Notes: generated by a model from the letters alone, not told the origin. 64,000 bases of DNA from Ischnura elegans (GCF_921293095.1 NC_060248.1:134800972-134864971), one strand, 5' to 3'; counted from the first letter of the stretch, positions 46,676 to 58,824 are shown. Translations and numbers: made by a program.

Positions 46676-49600
46676 CCCGGCGGTAGTCCCGCCTATTTTC
46701 CGAACATAAATGGTCGCGTGGGGTGTCTCTGACACCCCAAAAGATTTACCTCAATTTCTTTAAAACGGATATATTATTTTAAAAGTTTACATCTCGACGT
46801 ATCCTTCGTTTATTTTGGCAATGCTATACACAATATTTTAAACCATTAATTTAACTTTTATTTTTTTAAGAAAATATTTTTGAATACCCTGATTTCCAGC
46901 AGGCTGTTCCAGTTCCTCCGGAATAATTGCCAATTTTTTTTTGTTTCAGCCAAAGAACACAGTTGAAATGTTGAGATAAATATGCAAGGCTATAATTTTA
47001 TAAAAATCAATCACTGTATCCCATTGTTTTAACGTCGACCTCTATTTGCCTTACGTAAATACTAATAAATGCACTAAAATAATCTACTTACCGATATTGA
47101 ATCGATTTCCCAAAATTTATTCATGAGGCAAAATTTAGGATGATATTACGATTGCTTATAACTACTGTATTACTCCTTTAACAAATGATATACAGCATTG
47201 GAAAGGTTAACAATTAAATTTTGCAGTCCTCAACTAAAGTTCATTTTCGTGCTATTGAAAAGTTTTATTGAATCGAAAGAATGTGGAAAAATATTTATGT
47301 AAATTATTTATTTGCTTCTATTCACTGAAAATTTTCAGCAAATGTTTACCACGCATTAATTTCTTACGCAGTTTACAGTAATTTTTGTTTTTATATCTTT
47401 ACCTCTTGGAAAAAACACATCTTCCAACTTTTTTCCTTGTTTTCTCCTCATCCTTTTCTTAGGCTCATTTACACTTATATTCCTCTATTTTTTCAAGTCA
47501 TTGGAGATCGTGTTCATTGTCAATCTAATTTTACTGTATGGAAAAGTTGAGGATCGAGTTATCTCACGAAGAAAACTTCTTTGCAATTTTGATTGTGAAT
47601 TGGAATACCTAAGTATAACGAATGCATTGATATCAGCAGTGCTTGGCAAATGAATGAAAATGGCCATGGACCATCTCCTGATGTTTCTATTTGTATGTTA
47701 GATGCTGCCTATTTTGTCTACTGTGCCTACACCTCCTTTAGTGTAGTTGTAAAAGGTTAATATTTCCGGTTTTTTTTTATTTTCTGTTCGTCTTGGATTT
47801 GTTGATAGAAATAGCTGTGTGGATTGTTGGCGAAAGAATTACATTCTTTGATCATTTTAAGACGCAGGAAACTAGAGCTTTTTTCTTCCTAAAGCAGAAT
47901 AAGCTGCTACTTTCTTCTTTCACCTACATATACTATTTTCAGTGCTAAATCCCTTTTATTTTTTGCGCGCTGTTCCCGCAACCGTCAAATTATTGCTTAG
48001 AAATTCATCTGCTTGCAGAATATTATTGAAACAGTTGTTCAAACTATGTTCCTCCCGTTTCTGTTAACAAAAGAAACCATTCGCTCTACCACCTCTTTTG
48101 GTCTGTCATCTACAAAAAATGAACCCTCTGGTTGCCCCCCTGAGAACATCTCTAAGTTCAAATACAATCGAATTTGCCAATACAAAAATGTTGATGCTTT
48201 ATTTTGCGGGTTCGGAAGGTAAATATTGCCTAAATGGACATATTCTTTGAAAAGGAACCAACTGCTCATCAGCTTTTGCTCATGGCCCAATTCTATAATG
48301 GTGTCGTGTATTACGAGCAAACAACTCAAATTCATTCCTACTTGGTGCTAATTTGTCACTTATCATTCCCTCTACTCTAGTAGTGACGTTGTCGAAACGA
48401 CGACATAAAGGGGAAAAGAGAAATATGTTATATTTTATTGAGAAATTGCATATTTCCACTCCTAATCCACTATGGTTCCACAAATCTAATAAATTCTGTT
48501 ACTCAGTGTTATTTTCTCCTGCTAAAAGTAAAATTCCAATCAGGCATTATTCTAACTCTTCCCTGTCTGTTCCGTTATCTCTTTTATGAGAATAATTTTC
48601 AGTGACACTCTCTACCTAAATATTAGTGCTATTTACATTTTTCTCCGCCATTCGTTCAATCAGCATCACACGAAACAATCTATCGGTGTTCTGAACCCAA
48701 TTTAGTTGCCAATAAGCCCACACCTCTCAGTAACATTGCTACACTTTTATGTTGTTGTTATTATTATTATTATTATTGCATAAGTTACAATTTGGCAACT
48801 GGCCAGGTGGTAACATGTATATACAAAAAATAAAAACACAACATCCCCACAAAGTCACATATCAACTAGACAGTTGTACAAATTTTAAAATTTAATTAAA
48901 ATGTTCTCATGCTTGGTCTTGATTCCTGCGTATTCCACATTGTAACTCCATATTTCCCAACATACACGAGGTCCCTTCCCTTTTGCAAAAGTTCATAATC
49001 TCTGGAGTGTTGTTCAGTGTAAGTGTCATGCTCAGGTATATCACACCCTTCTTCTTTTTTGTCAGTATTTTCATCAGAATCAATCTTCTTCTCTCAAAGA
49101 TTCATTCAAAAGACAAATTATCTTGGCCCATTTTTTATATGAGAGGTGGCTGACATCTAGTATGAATTGAAAACGATGAATATAAGTATTATAAGGCCAA
49201 TCTGCAACGGTAAATTCGTGGAAACACGTAAACAATTGTTTTTCGTGAATTAGTACTGCACTAACGTAATTGAAGGAAGTCTTTTGAAAAATCACTTCTA
49301 AAACATCGAAATTTCTAAGGTCATCTAAAAAGGTTGACTTCAGAAACAAATAATTCCTCCTCCAAATTCTCAATCAAAAGTCAAAGTATCTCATCTTTTT
49401 CCTTTTTTCAGAAAGACTGCAGGAATCCATAGCGTACTGAATGTACGTGCTGTAAGTATTATATGATCTCTCCTTCGTGGCTCACTTCGAGAAAAATTAC
49501 TGTAAAATTATTAGAAATTGCTAACTTTCTATTTGTTTACATGAATTTAGGCAAAAAAGCTACCGGTATGTAAATATTTATTCACGAAAATGCAAAAAGA

Positions 49601-49929
49601 CAACCTCCATAGTGAGTTTTAGGAAGAGTAGCAATCAAATATAATGGAAATGGCTGAAAAACATTTTAGGCGACTAAAAATATTAGGCGGCAAACCGTAA
49701 CGAGAACGGTCGCGTGGGTGTCTACCACACCCCACTCTGCAGAGCTTTGACAAAAGTAATTTTTCTTAAAAACTTGCATTGATTTTATAATCATATTTTA
49801 CAGGTATCCTCAGAAAGCTTAAAAAATCAGCTAGAGAAGGTTATAGATCATTTCAGTACCAATAGCAAGAAAAAATAACGCTTATATAAGGCTGGGGTGT
49901 CTGGGACAGCCCACGCGACCACTGCCGGG
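46676..49929 (-). mobile_element. piggyBac-like transposon, ~3.25 kb, decayed
   Basis: The right end, read inward, starts CCCGGCAGTGGTCGCGTGGG after an exact TTAA (49930-49933). The left end starts CCCGGCGGTAG after TAAA (46672-46675, one change from TTAA) and has a TGGTCGCGTGGGGTGTC block 24 bp further in, so the left end carries a small insertion. TTAA targets and C-rich ends are the piggyBac signature. A broken transposase lies on the minus strand inside. A TTA-repeat and adjacent ~100 bp at 48745-48840 look like a later insertion. Confidence 0.8.
47485..49075 (-). pseudogene. piggyBac-type transposase, multiply broken
   Basis: Read on the minus strand, family blocks appear in order. YVGKYGVTMW near 48990 is the N-terminal 'GKDG-x-x-W' block. 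CRRFDNVTTRVE, then ISDKLAPSRNEFELF, follow at 48483-48340. NLEMFSGGQPEGSF, RPKEVVERM and NRNGRNIV end at 48039, the block just before a catalytic Asp. A decayed 'FRKKKALVSYVL'-like stretch follows. The C-terminus MAIFIHLPSTADINAFVIL runs to a stop at 47485. Stops and frame shifts occur throughout. The length is near that of a normal piggyBac protein. Inactive. Confidence 0.75.
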
Positions 49930-49933
49930 TTAA

Positions 49934-50560
49934 TAGTGAGCCTATTCTGCTCACGCGAATCCTTAGGTTTCCTAACCATGAAGCTCAGGTCAGTCGCGTC
50001 TTCCGAAATCAGAATTTGGTCGTCTGCAAAGTACACCAAATATTCAATATTTCCCAGCACTCGTAGTCAGCCTAAACATCAACGTTTCCTCTGGCACACT
50101 TGCAGGGCTCTGTCAAGATTTACTTTTAATAGCGCGGAAGATACATAAATCACATCCCTTTCTTAAACCTTGCGTCGTTTTATCTCCCCATCTGGTTGGC
50201 TTCCAATTTTTATTATTGTATAATAGTTTTCATTCAGGGCCATGGCTCCCTTAATTAAGGTAGGATCATTTTCGAAGAGCTCCATCACCTCTCATAGTTT
50301 CCGTCTGCGTACATTTTCACAGGATTTTTTTAGGTCTATCAGCACTTAAATAGTCAATGACACCACTTCAATGGTAAATATATTGTCTACTGAAGACCTG
50401 CCCACTCTGAAGACAGATTGTTCCGCCTGTTGTTCTTCTATTTCTTTTTCAATCGGATCTTTTAATATTCTTAAGTATATCCTGCCGATCGTGGTTATTA
50501 CTGATTATCCCCGGTAGTTTTTTCTTTTTACTGGAACCTTTTTTAAATATTGAAGATATA
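49934..50560 (-). pseudogene. LINE RT domain fragment, part before the piggyBac insertion
   Basis: The minus strand reads TTIGRIYLRILKDPIEKEI, then EQQAEQSVFRVGRSSVDNI, a 'L-I-D-L-K-K' block, ALNENYYTIIKIG, and YLVYFADDQILISEDATDL. These are RT blocks 1 to 5 in order, with an intact F-A-D-D catalytic site. Stops and small indels break the frame. The reading passes LTIN directly at the TTAA where the piggyBac-like element begins. Confidence 0.75.
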
Positions 50561-52169
50561 ATAGTTTCTCCATTCCATAGGGTGGGTTCCCGATTTTGGC
50601 ACCTTTCAAACAACTCCCTTGGCATTTCTTTTCACTTACGTGAGTCACATTTGAGAAGTTCCAGATTTACATTCCCTGCTCCACGTTATTTCCTGTTTTC
50701 AGCTGTGCGTGCGGTATTTTCTATGTTTTATTTCCAAATCTATAGCTCTAGGTTTTGCAAGCTTGTTTTTTTTCGATTATGGAGGTAACTTTTCTTCCAA
50801 AGGCTCTTTAAAATGTTTAACCAATTGTTTAGATGCTATACTTATCATTTATATTTAACACTATATTTCAATGAACTTCCACCCTCTAGACATCCGAGTT
50901 CGATATATTATTGATTACAACTGCTCACCCCCTGTCGATTAGAATATCGTTTCCATCGCTTTAATATAATCTGATGTAACACTCTCCTTCTTTTGAACCT
51001 CAAATATGGCCACAATTTCGATGAAAGTAAAATATATCAATTAAATTCATAACCACCAGTACTTATACTCAGTATCCTTTCATAATGGATATATGGTTGG
51101 AATAAGCGGAGAAGAAACCGGCGACAAATACTGTAAAATACGTCTCATCTTTTCGCAAGTATTAAAAGAAGGAAAAATTAGGGTAGAGGGAACAATGCGA
51201 TAATGATTACTCCATACACTCCAAGAGATTTGAAATCTTCCCCTTATCTCCAAAATATTTCTTCAGATTTTAGAATAAATATTGGCACCCTCGGCTTATG
51301 CCTAGTAGTGGGAGATGTCTGAGATAGAAGCTCTATCGCAAACATAATCCGATTTCATTCGGAGAGATTAATCGGTCATATTACGCACCTCTGACCATAT
51401 TCCCTCATCTAGTTCAAGTATGTTTTTACGTGCCATCGATATAATCACAAGAAACTTACATTTTTGCTTCCCCAAGAAAGAACTTGCACGTTTTTATGCG
51501 TGGAATTGTAACTTGTAGTTGTTTAATTTTGAGGCAATGAGAATTTTACCTTTGAACATTAAAGACGCATTTGAAAATTGAGAAAAAATTTGCCTCATTC
51601 ACTCTTAAGGAAGTTTGGAAGAGACCTTGTGATCCCATTCTGTACTTGCGCAAAGTTGAAGCATCCATCCGCGACCATCAAGATCGGAATGCCACGGATA
51701 CCGAAAGCCAATCTCAAATCGTCCACGGCCAAAGCCTAGCTTCCTTTGTATCAGCAATTACTACAATTACCAGTGTATTAGACCGGTGGAGGTAGGCTTA
51801 CAGGTCCCACCCATATTCCGCACATTTTATGACCCTAAAAAATGATCGAAAAAAGTACCACTAGTCCGTACGTCCGTATTCCGCAAATGACCACCAGTAA
51901 GCAGCAGCTGCTGCTAACACGATTAGTGTACGGTCGAGTCTGATTTGCATGAAGCACTTTGCGAATCACCCGCCCCCCCCCCCTCCCAATAGTTATCTCA
52001 ACACTATCGCTCATCCCACGTTCATCGAACACTTTTTCCTTCCAACTACTTAATTACGCGCTCCATCCAAACCTGGACCCTCATCATCTCCTCCACGACG
52101 TTTCAAATATTTTGCAATGTTTCGTCCGGAATAATCCCCCCGCGGTTTCTCGAAGGTTTTTGGGAAGCC
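50561..52169. other. no recognised gene
   Basis: AT-rich to 51.9 kb, then increasingly GC-rich toward the cuticle-gene promoter. No coding recognised. Confidence 0.45.
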
Positions 52170-52554
52170 CTCGAAGATGAGGGCGAGAGGTGGGATGGGA
52201 TGGGGTGGGGTGGAGAAGGGCGGAGGGCCCTCTGCGAAGCAAGGAGACCTTGGGAGTGAGACCAAGGCTCTCGTGTGTGTCTCTCTCCAGCGACCGAGAG
52301 GGAGGGAGGGGGGGCCCCTCCCCCCGCGGCGGTCTGCACTCGTCGCCTCTTCCGAAGGGGCGACGCCGTCCTCATCTGCTGCTGCTGCTCCTCTTGCGGC
52401 GGTGGGTGGGGTGGAAGGGTGTGGTAGTGGGCGAGGGTCACGTGACAACCACGCCTCTCTTCCCCACAATCCCTTGCTTTGCTTTGCCAAACCCCCCCCC
52501 CCCCACCCAGGGACGCTGCAAGGCCCTCGGGAGTGGATGTGCTGCTTGGATGGG
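52170..52554 (+). promoter_or_regulatory. GC-rich upstream region of the cuticle gene
   Basis: Runs of G and C, a CTG-rich patch (52376-52392) and CACGTGAC (52440) lie directly before the TATA box. Long frames open on both strands here because stops are rare in this composition. I read it as proximal promoter, not coding. Confidence 0.45.
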
Positions 52555-52562
52555 TATATAAG
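52555..52562 (+). promoter_or_regulatory. TATA box of the cuticle gene
   Basis: TATATAAG, 99 bases before the ATG at 52661. Transcription would start near 52585-52592, giving a 5' UTR of about 70-75 bases. A strong TATA box is usual in insect cuticle genes. Confidence 0.75.
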
Positions 52563-52660
52563 GAGCGGCAGACGCCGGTAGAAGCACGACTTGAGCAGCC
52601 AAGAGCAGCCCAGGAGCACTTGGAGTGACAAGCCGCTAAACACACCACCAAACCGACAAA

Positions 52661-54071
52661 ATGTTCGCCAAATTGGTAAGTCGGCATTCTCCTCTTCTCC
52701 TCCGACTCACCTTTCGAGTCTTTCTTCGCTTGTTTTCGCTCGTTCCTCGGCTAGAATTGCGCAGCGAAGGATTTTCATTCTGGCATCGGATTCCCAACCG
52801 CATCATTGCGGTTTGACTTGCCCTGCCCGCTGAGACGCAATTCCATAATTGATCTGCATATCTCAAGTCTCTCCGCCCCCGCCCTTTACTCCAATGACAG
52901 ATAATTTCGCGACTAACATTTTTCAAAATCCAATTCAATATCAAATTTTTCATATTCAGTTGAATATTAAATTTTCTTGTAATGAAACACACCGATGTTC
53001 TTCTTCCTCAAATTGTCCGAAACGCATCCGATTGAGGTATTACATACAGAGCTCAGAAATTGCAAACTTTGCTTCCGTTTAATATTTTCAATGGCCTCAA
53101 TTGATTTTCAAAAAAATAATCACAAACACACTGTTCTTGCACTTCAGCATTCATGCATTTGCTTTACTTATGATTCCTAATACTAAATAAGTGACTTCTT
53201 AAACAAGTATTTATTACTTAATTATAGATATGATTTTGTAAAGAATTTAAGTTTATTAACTACACGCATAATAATAAATAGTGAATGTCATCAATTTCGT
53301 ACCAGGTTTTATAACATTCTAAATTTATCTCCTTTAAAATTCCACCATCACTTTTTACATCTGGGGTACTAACAGACCCTATTTCTGATCTAACTTAAAA
53401 ATTACTCACCCTCTGAAATTAATTGGGGTCCAAAGTATGCAGACATCCAATTTGAAAGGATTTGAAAAGAGATATATTTCTGGATCTACTAAATTGTATC
53501 ATCTAAAGAAAACAAAATTTTTATTGGCGTTCTTGCTTCATATTCTAGTATGGATGCATTTATAAATGTGCCATGAGCTGTTGAGATTATTGTGGAAAGC
53601 AGATTTTCTATCAGCCACGTGCTCTCGGCATTAATCCTGGCAATACCGTAATCACTGACGTCCGCTCAGTTTTCCCGCCTTGTTCCTTCATTGCCCAAAT
53701 GTAAATCACCTCCCTCACTAAAACATTCTCTCTCTCTTCGGCAGTTCGTCTTCGCCGCCTGCGTCGCCGTGGCCGTGTGCGCGGTCGCCGACAAATACCC
53801 CGCTGGACTGAACCCGGCCCTCTGCCCCAACTACCCCGACTGCGACAACTCGCTCATCGCCCTGCACAGCGGCAACCCGTCCGCCGTGCTGCCCTACGCC
53901 GCCGCTCCCCTCTACCATGCCGGCAGGGAGTACCCGGCCGGCGTGCACCCCGCTGCCTGCCCCAACTACCCCTACTGCAACACCCTTGCCTTTCCCTACG
54001 CCGCCCACTACGCCCGCGAGTACCCTGCTGGAGTCCACCCCGCCGCTTGCCCCAACTACCCCTACTGCTAA
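52661..54071 (+). CDS. CPCFC-family cuticular protein (two coding exons)
   Basis: Secreted structural protein of the exoskeleton. Exon 1 (52661-52675) codes only MFAKL and ends at GTAAGT. Exon 2 (53745-54071) follows a pyrimidine tract and CAG. The intron is 1,069 bases, phase 0, and the start matches the short first exon common in insect cuticle genes. The protein is 113 residues. A signal peptide runs to about residue 20 (hydrophobic FVFAACVAVAVCAVA). Then come three copies of a Y-P-A-G-x-x-P-A-x-C-P-N-Y-P-x-C motif at residues 23-38, 68-83 and 98-113. Each carries C-X5-C, the family hallmark, and the protein ends on the last Cys. Repeats 2 and 3 are identical over 16 residues, which suggests recent duplication or conversion. 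Codons are GC-rich, unlike the flanks. It binds or lies in chitinous cuticle by family knowledge. Confidence 0.93.
52676..53744 (+). other. intron 1 of the CPCFC gene
   Basis: GT donor at 52676 (GTAAGT) and a TTCTCTCTCTCTTCGGCAG acceptor ending at 53744. The 1,069 bases are AT-rich, with no coding or recognised repeat. Confidence 0.85.
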
Positions 54072-54834
54072 TTCCCTCGCCCCGTCACCTCCCCCTCCCA
54101 CCACCCTTCCCCCTTTTGACGAAGGCGCTGCTGCTGGACGAATCTATTTGGTGAACTCGATGGAAGTGAGAGAGTGAAGAAAGAACAAAAGAGACGCCAA
54201 CCGAGGGACGCGCCGCAGAAATTGATGAAAACCCAAGAGAGAAAAAAAAGACCATCGCATCCTCCGAAGCTTCAGCCTCACCGCTTGGCGCAACCACGGC
54301 GTGTCCTCAGCCACCCTACATGCGCTTACGCTGAGATGTCAGCTACGTTGGACTAAGTTGCCAGTTTCTCCTTTTGCTCTTCTTTTGCCCGCCGAGAGAG
54401 GAAAACATGCGAGTAATCTTCCTGTCCGTGCCTTCCTCCTGCTATCGTGGCGGAGGGGGGGGGGGGCGTTGAAGTCTCCGCATGTGTCCATTCGGGCGTT
54501 GAAGTCTCCTCACGTGTCCATCGCGGTGTGTGTCTGTGTTGGAAGGGGGCGCTTTGGGCGTCGGAGGGGGGGAGCAGTCGACCTGGGGAGGGATGGCTGG
54601 CGCGGAGGATAGGGAGCTCGCCTCCTCCAATTCGCTTCCGGCCACCCGCAGCCCTGACTCGACCACCCCGCCAACGGCCGCCCCTTTCCGCGCCCCCTTC
54701 TTCACTGGGTCATTGTTTGCGTGCCACTGCCACTCAAGCAATTGAAGAAATGCTCGGCCTGAATAGTAATATATATTTCTCTGCAATGTTTTGTACAAAA
54801 AATAAGAGGGAGAAAATCAAGCCCAAAAAATAAA
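54072..54834 (+). other. 3' UTR of the CPCFC gene
   Basis: Between the TAA at 54069-54071 and the AATAAA at 54829 there are 757 bases, GC-rich until about 54720. A ~29-bp unit (GCGTTGAAGTCTCC ... GTGTCCAT) is repeated in tandem at about 54467-54521. A diverged copy of this segment is at 57066-57250. Confidence 0.6.
54829..54834 (+). terminator. polyadenylation signal of the CPCFC gene
   Basis: AATAAA at 54829-54834, the first exact hexamer after the stop codon in a suitable AT-rich context, followed by a T-rich stretch (54841-54850). Confidence 0.6.
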
Positions 54835-54839
54835 CGCAG

Positions 54840-57065
54840 CATTTTTTATAACCATGAGTCTTCTTATTCATAATCAAATTCCTTCGCCCACAAAGCGAAC
54901 CCCCATACCTTGACAAAAGCACTCTCACCACAATGTGCTCATTCTCCACTCGCAACTTCAGAAATGAAGTCGCATTTTCGATGCAAATGAAATTAGTCTC
55001 TACAACTAACGCATCTATCCAAAGTCAATCTAGAAAACGTCGGGTCAAAAGGATTTAAAAGAGATCAATCGCTGACAGAATTCACTCATTATTTCCTGAG
55101 TAGTAGAACTTCTAATTACCATATGTGCAGCTAAAATTCATAGGGTCAACAACGGCTTCAACATCATTGGCATCGCTTACATCCACTGCTTCAGTTCCAC
55201 CGCCAAAATAAGGACAAATCCAGTAAAAACAAAAACCCCTCATTTTTTTCACGACGAGTGTTCTCAACGTGAAAGATCATTTCCCCATCCATTTCCATTT
55301 CTATTGCCATCGCCTCAACTGCGTCTCCCTCATCAATTCACTATTCGCCATAATACACTCCTTCCTTAAAACATAACCCCGAAGTGATGAACGTAAAGAA
55401 GGGAAACAGACGCTTAAGCTAATTGTAAATTTCACACTCTAAAACGAGGAACCCAAATTAAAAGAGAGCAATTGAAGATGAGATATGATATATTAGTACA
55501 ATGAATAACTTTAAACGGTACAATACCTCAAACAATACTTAATCATACACAGATTAATTAAATTTAATGCAGTTCAGCATTGTCTACGCCACATTTAGAT
55601 CACCTATGGGTAATTTGCATATAATGAGAAATAGTTCATGATTTTTAGCCCCTATTCTATCCTGAAAGCCCAAATACTTCCAGCACATTCAAGCAACAAA
55701 ATTCGGTAAGTCTTCAACTCCACCCATATTTCCCGAGAATGGGAGTTCATCAGCCAAATTATTCATAGAATAATTAATAATTAAAATATTCAAGAAATTA
55801 AAATAAATGCACGTCACTATCACAGCAGATGAAGAAACCAACCCGAAAATTATTCCAAGACTGAGAAAGCACGATAAAAGAAACTCGAAAATACCACAAA
55901 ACTTTAACCCAGTCCCCTCTTGTAGTCTACTACACATTTTTTATACCATGAGGCTGAATCTTCTTAGAGGAGAATGGCAACTACTGATTCCAAAAGCCCA
56001 GAAAATTCAGCTTCAATAGGGATAATTTAACGGCTTAATGTTTTTAGATTCGCCACTTGCTGATTTTTAATTTTCGGACGGAATTGAAAAAAATCAGGTC
56101 ATTATTTGATAAAATTACTGTTAAAAATAAAGCATTTGAATACACGATAATTTTGAAATCACAAAAAAATTCAAAAGTAGCTGTGTAACTTCTCTAACAG
56201 TATGTTGTAACTATTAAGAAAAGAATTGGAAATATTAATAATCTAGATTTTAATACCTAATAATTTGAGAACAGATGATATAAAAAAATTCTCTAAGGTC
56301 CACCTCCTCTCAACACATTGTGAGAGGTTTGGACTTCAATACAGTACAAGGAAACATTGCTGCTGGATAAGCCTGCCATTTACACGTGAAGGCAAACTGT
56401 ATATAAATGATATAGGGAAGAGGACTGACTTTTCCTTAAGACCAAAAATCACTGAAACCAATTGTTATCCAATAATTTAGTTGTAACCTGAGTATCCATA
56501 AATGAAAGTATTCCAAAGAGAATTGATCCCAATGTTCGAAAATCTGAAGATCTCTTATAGTATTTTTCACGCCATGTTTATACTTAACTTTCATAAAACA
56601 GCAAAAAAAATATTTATTAGAATAAATAATGCTACAGGAATAGGCAGAATCACGAATCAATCGGGCGACAGCCTATGCAGACTAAGTCCTCCTTTATGAT
56701 CACCATCATCTATCAGTTTTATATATTTTCCAATTGAAAACAAAAGCGGTTTCGAGCTTCTCAGGTAAAAGGTAGCAGAGGCCTTGATAATGAGCTGAAA
56801 AGATCTAAACCTGCGGAGGTTATAACAAAAACTGTGTGGAACATGAAAACATTTATTTTTGATTCTATCATGTCACAATTCCTCGAAGTGAACTCGCGAA
56901 CAAGGCAACGAATAAAAAAGAAACATTTTCCTGGCAATTCACATGAATTGGTGCTCAGCGCCCAAAACTAGGTTCTAATGTTGCTGGAAATGATACAATT
57001 CCTAATTATCTAATTCTTAATTTTTTTCTCTCCAAAAGGAGAAAATTTCAGGAATCTTCCAGCTT
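54840..57065. other. no recognised gene
   Basis: AT-rich. Short frames (for example 56502-56699) without family resemblance. I looked for a second C-X5-C protein and found none. Confidence 0.5.
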
Positions 57066-57250
57066 GCACCGCCCTGCTATCGTGGGGGTCGGCCGTTGAA
57101 GTCTCCTCTTGTGCGTGTGTTTGTGGTGGAATGTTCTGTGTGTCAGAGGCGGCGATCAATGGACCGGGGGAGGGGAGGGGTAGAGGTGCGGTTGCTACCC
57201 CACCCTCCTATGTCGAGTTACGAATATCTTCCTTCACGAATGGGAACGCT
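57066..57250 (+). repeat. diverged copy of the CPCFC 3' UTR
   Basis: CTGCTATCGTGG, CGTTGAAGTCTCCTC, a GTGTGTTTGTGGTGGAA stretch, then TCAGAGGCGGCGATC and GACCGGGGGAGGG-type sequence occur in the same order as 54440-54595. Identity is clearly above chance, but gaps are many. No coding copy precedes it. Confidence 0.6.
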
Positions 57251-58298
57251 TCACTGTATTTGTTGTTGTTCTGACAAAGGAAAACACAAAAAATGAATAA
57301 GGAAGCGCGTTACCGTCTCCATCTCCTTAAATTAATTTCAAATTTTCACTCTAAACGAAACGTATTTCTATTAACTAGGTTCAATTTTGGTAAAATAATG
57401 CATATGCAAAGATCTCGTCATTATTTACTAATACATTATACGCAGCGAGTATTAGCATTAACAACTGATAACGCCCCCGCCCCCTCCTCCATTACCAACG
57501 GCGCGAACAACTGGCACAGTGCACACGGTACATTTCTTCGCTGCTGGGGTCGAAAACCCTGAGAGATTCACCCGCAGGCGCCACCATTCCACCCACGACA
57601 ACCAGTTTAAGAAGAGATTCTGCTAATCTTCCAGAATCGTCTATTATTCGCGACGCCGAATGCTTTCGCCAAGAGAACACGACCGTAAGAAACGCCTAGC
57701 TAGGAGAGAAGGGGGCGGGAGGATAAGGGCCGAAGGTGGGGGAAGGTTGTTTGAGGAGAAACAGACTGTTTGTGGAGAGAAAATGACGCGATCGTCCAAA
57801 TTACATATTGTGGGGGCGAGGAGCCAGGGGGTGTAGGTGATTTATTTCTGAACAGAGTTAGATAGGTACAGGAATTAGGTAGAGAAAACAAACGAGATCA
57901 ATAAGATATTTTGCGGTGCCTTTCATTTTCCACTCGATGCCCGCACAGAGCAGAGACTAACTCGTATCCCTTGGCAACCAAATTTTGTGCATTTCTTCAA
58001 ACAGCTTCATAGCCTAACTCTGCTTAGAAAAAACATCACCTGTACCCATAGGCTCCTCACCCCCTCGTGTGTACATGTGAAAATTAAAAAGTTTTTTCAA
58101 TGGAAGAGTTAACTCGCACGCTGTATTTCCCGCATTGCAGTCAATCATGTTTTCTTATTTCATTCCCTCGGCGGATGGACAGAGTTCTCATCGGTATTCA
58201 ATGCAGTTCCACACACAGTTGTCAAGACAAGTTGTCGGATGTTTTTAAGTTGCTGCTTCTCTATGAAATACGATTCTGACTAACTCCAACTCCACCCT
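57251..58298. other. no recognised gene
   Basis: Mixed composition with a C-rich patch at 57475-57490; nothing recognised. Confidence 0.45.
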
Positions 58299-58493
58299 GG
58301 GGCCGTATTCTGTATTTCGTCGATACCGCAGCGGTCGGTTTCCCTTCCCAGCCCACCGACACAGGGGCGGCTCTAGGATTTCCTTGAGGGGGGGGCGCGA
58401 CGGGCTGCTTACCCCTCCCCTCTCCCCCCCACTCTCTCCCTCTCTCTCTGTATATATATATATATATATATATAAATCATGGTAAATCTAAGT

Positions 58494-58680
58494 GTCCTGG
58501 TAGCGCAACTGGTAGAGCACCTGGCCGGCAACCATAAGGTTCTGGGTTCGAGTCCCAGTCAGGCCGCATTTTTACCCTCTTATTTCTGGCTTTCTTCCAT
58601 CTACCACAGCACCGTTGTCCTCGTCCTTTTTCTATTACATGTTCCTCTTTCCTTACCTGTGAATTTATTTGTATATATGT
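58494..58680 (+). mobile_element. tRNA-derived SINE (left half of an inverted pair)
   Basis: 58494-58565 is a tRNA-like head. It has GTCCTGG/TCAGGCC ends, TAGCGCAACTGG as box A, and a perfect T-arm CTGGG-TTCGAGT-CCCAG. The anticodon stem pairs at only three of five positions and position 33 is C, so it is not a working tRNA gene. A ~100-bp body follows (CTGGCTTTCTTCCATCTACC onward). Confidence 0.7.
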
Positions 58681-58720
58681 ATATACTACTCCATTCATTC
58701 ACACGGTGCCTTAAGCGCAA

Positions 58721-58824
58721 ACATACATATAAATTCAGAGGTAAGGAGAGAAAGGGATAGGAACATATAATGGAAAAAGGACGAGGACAACGGTGCTGTG
58801 GTAGATGGAAAAAAGCCAGAAATC
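58721..58824 (-). mobile_element. SINE body, inverted and headless (right half of the pair)
   Basis: Nearly exact reverse complement of 58582-58680, ending where the tRNA-like head would begin. The two bodies meet tail to tail across a ~40-base spacer and would form a ~95-bp hairpin. Confidence 0.75.

Noticed and set aside
52050..52643. Overlapping frames of 120-197 codons on both strands before the cuticle gene
   Set aside because: They lie in GC-rich promoter sequence where stops are rare, contradict each other, and resemble no family.
53718..54104. 128-codon antisense frame over the CPCFC exon
   Set aside because: A low-complexity Gly/Val shadow of the real GC-rich coding exon.
58494..58565. 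Candidate tRNA gene
   Set aside because: The anticodon stem is poorly paired, U33 is missing, and a repeat body follows that recurs inverted nearby. Treated as a SINE head.
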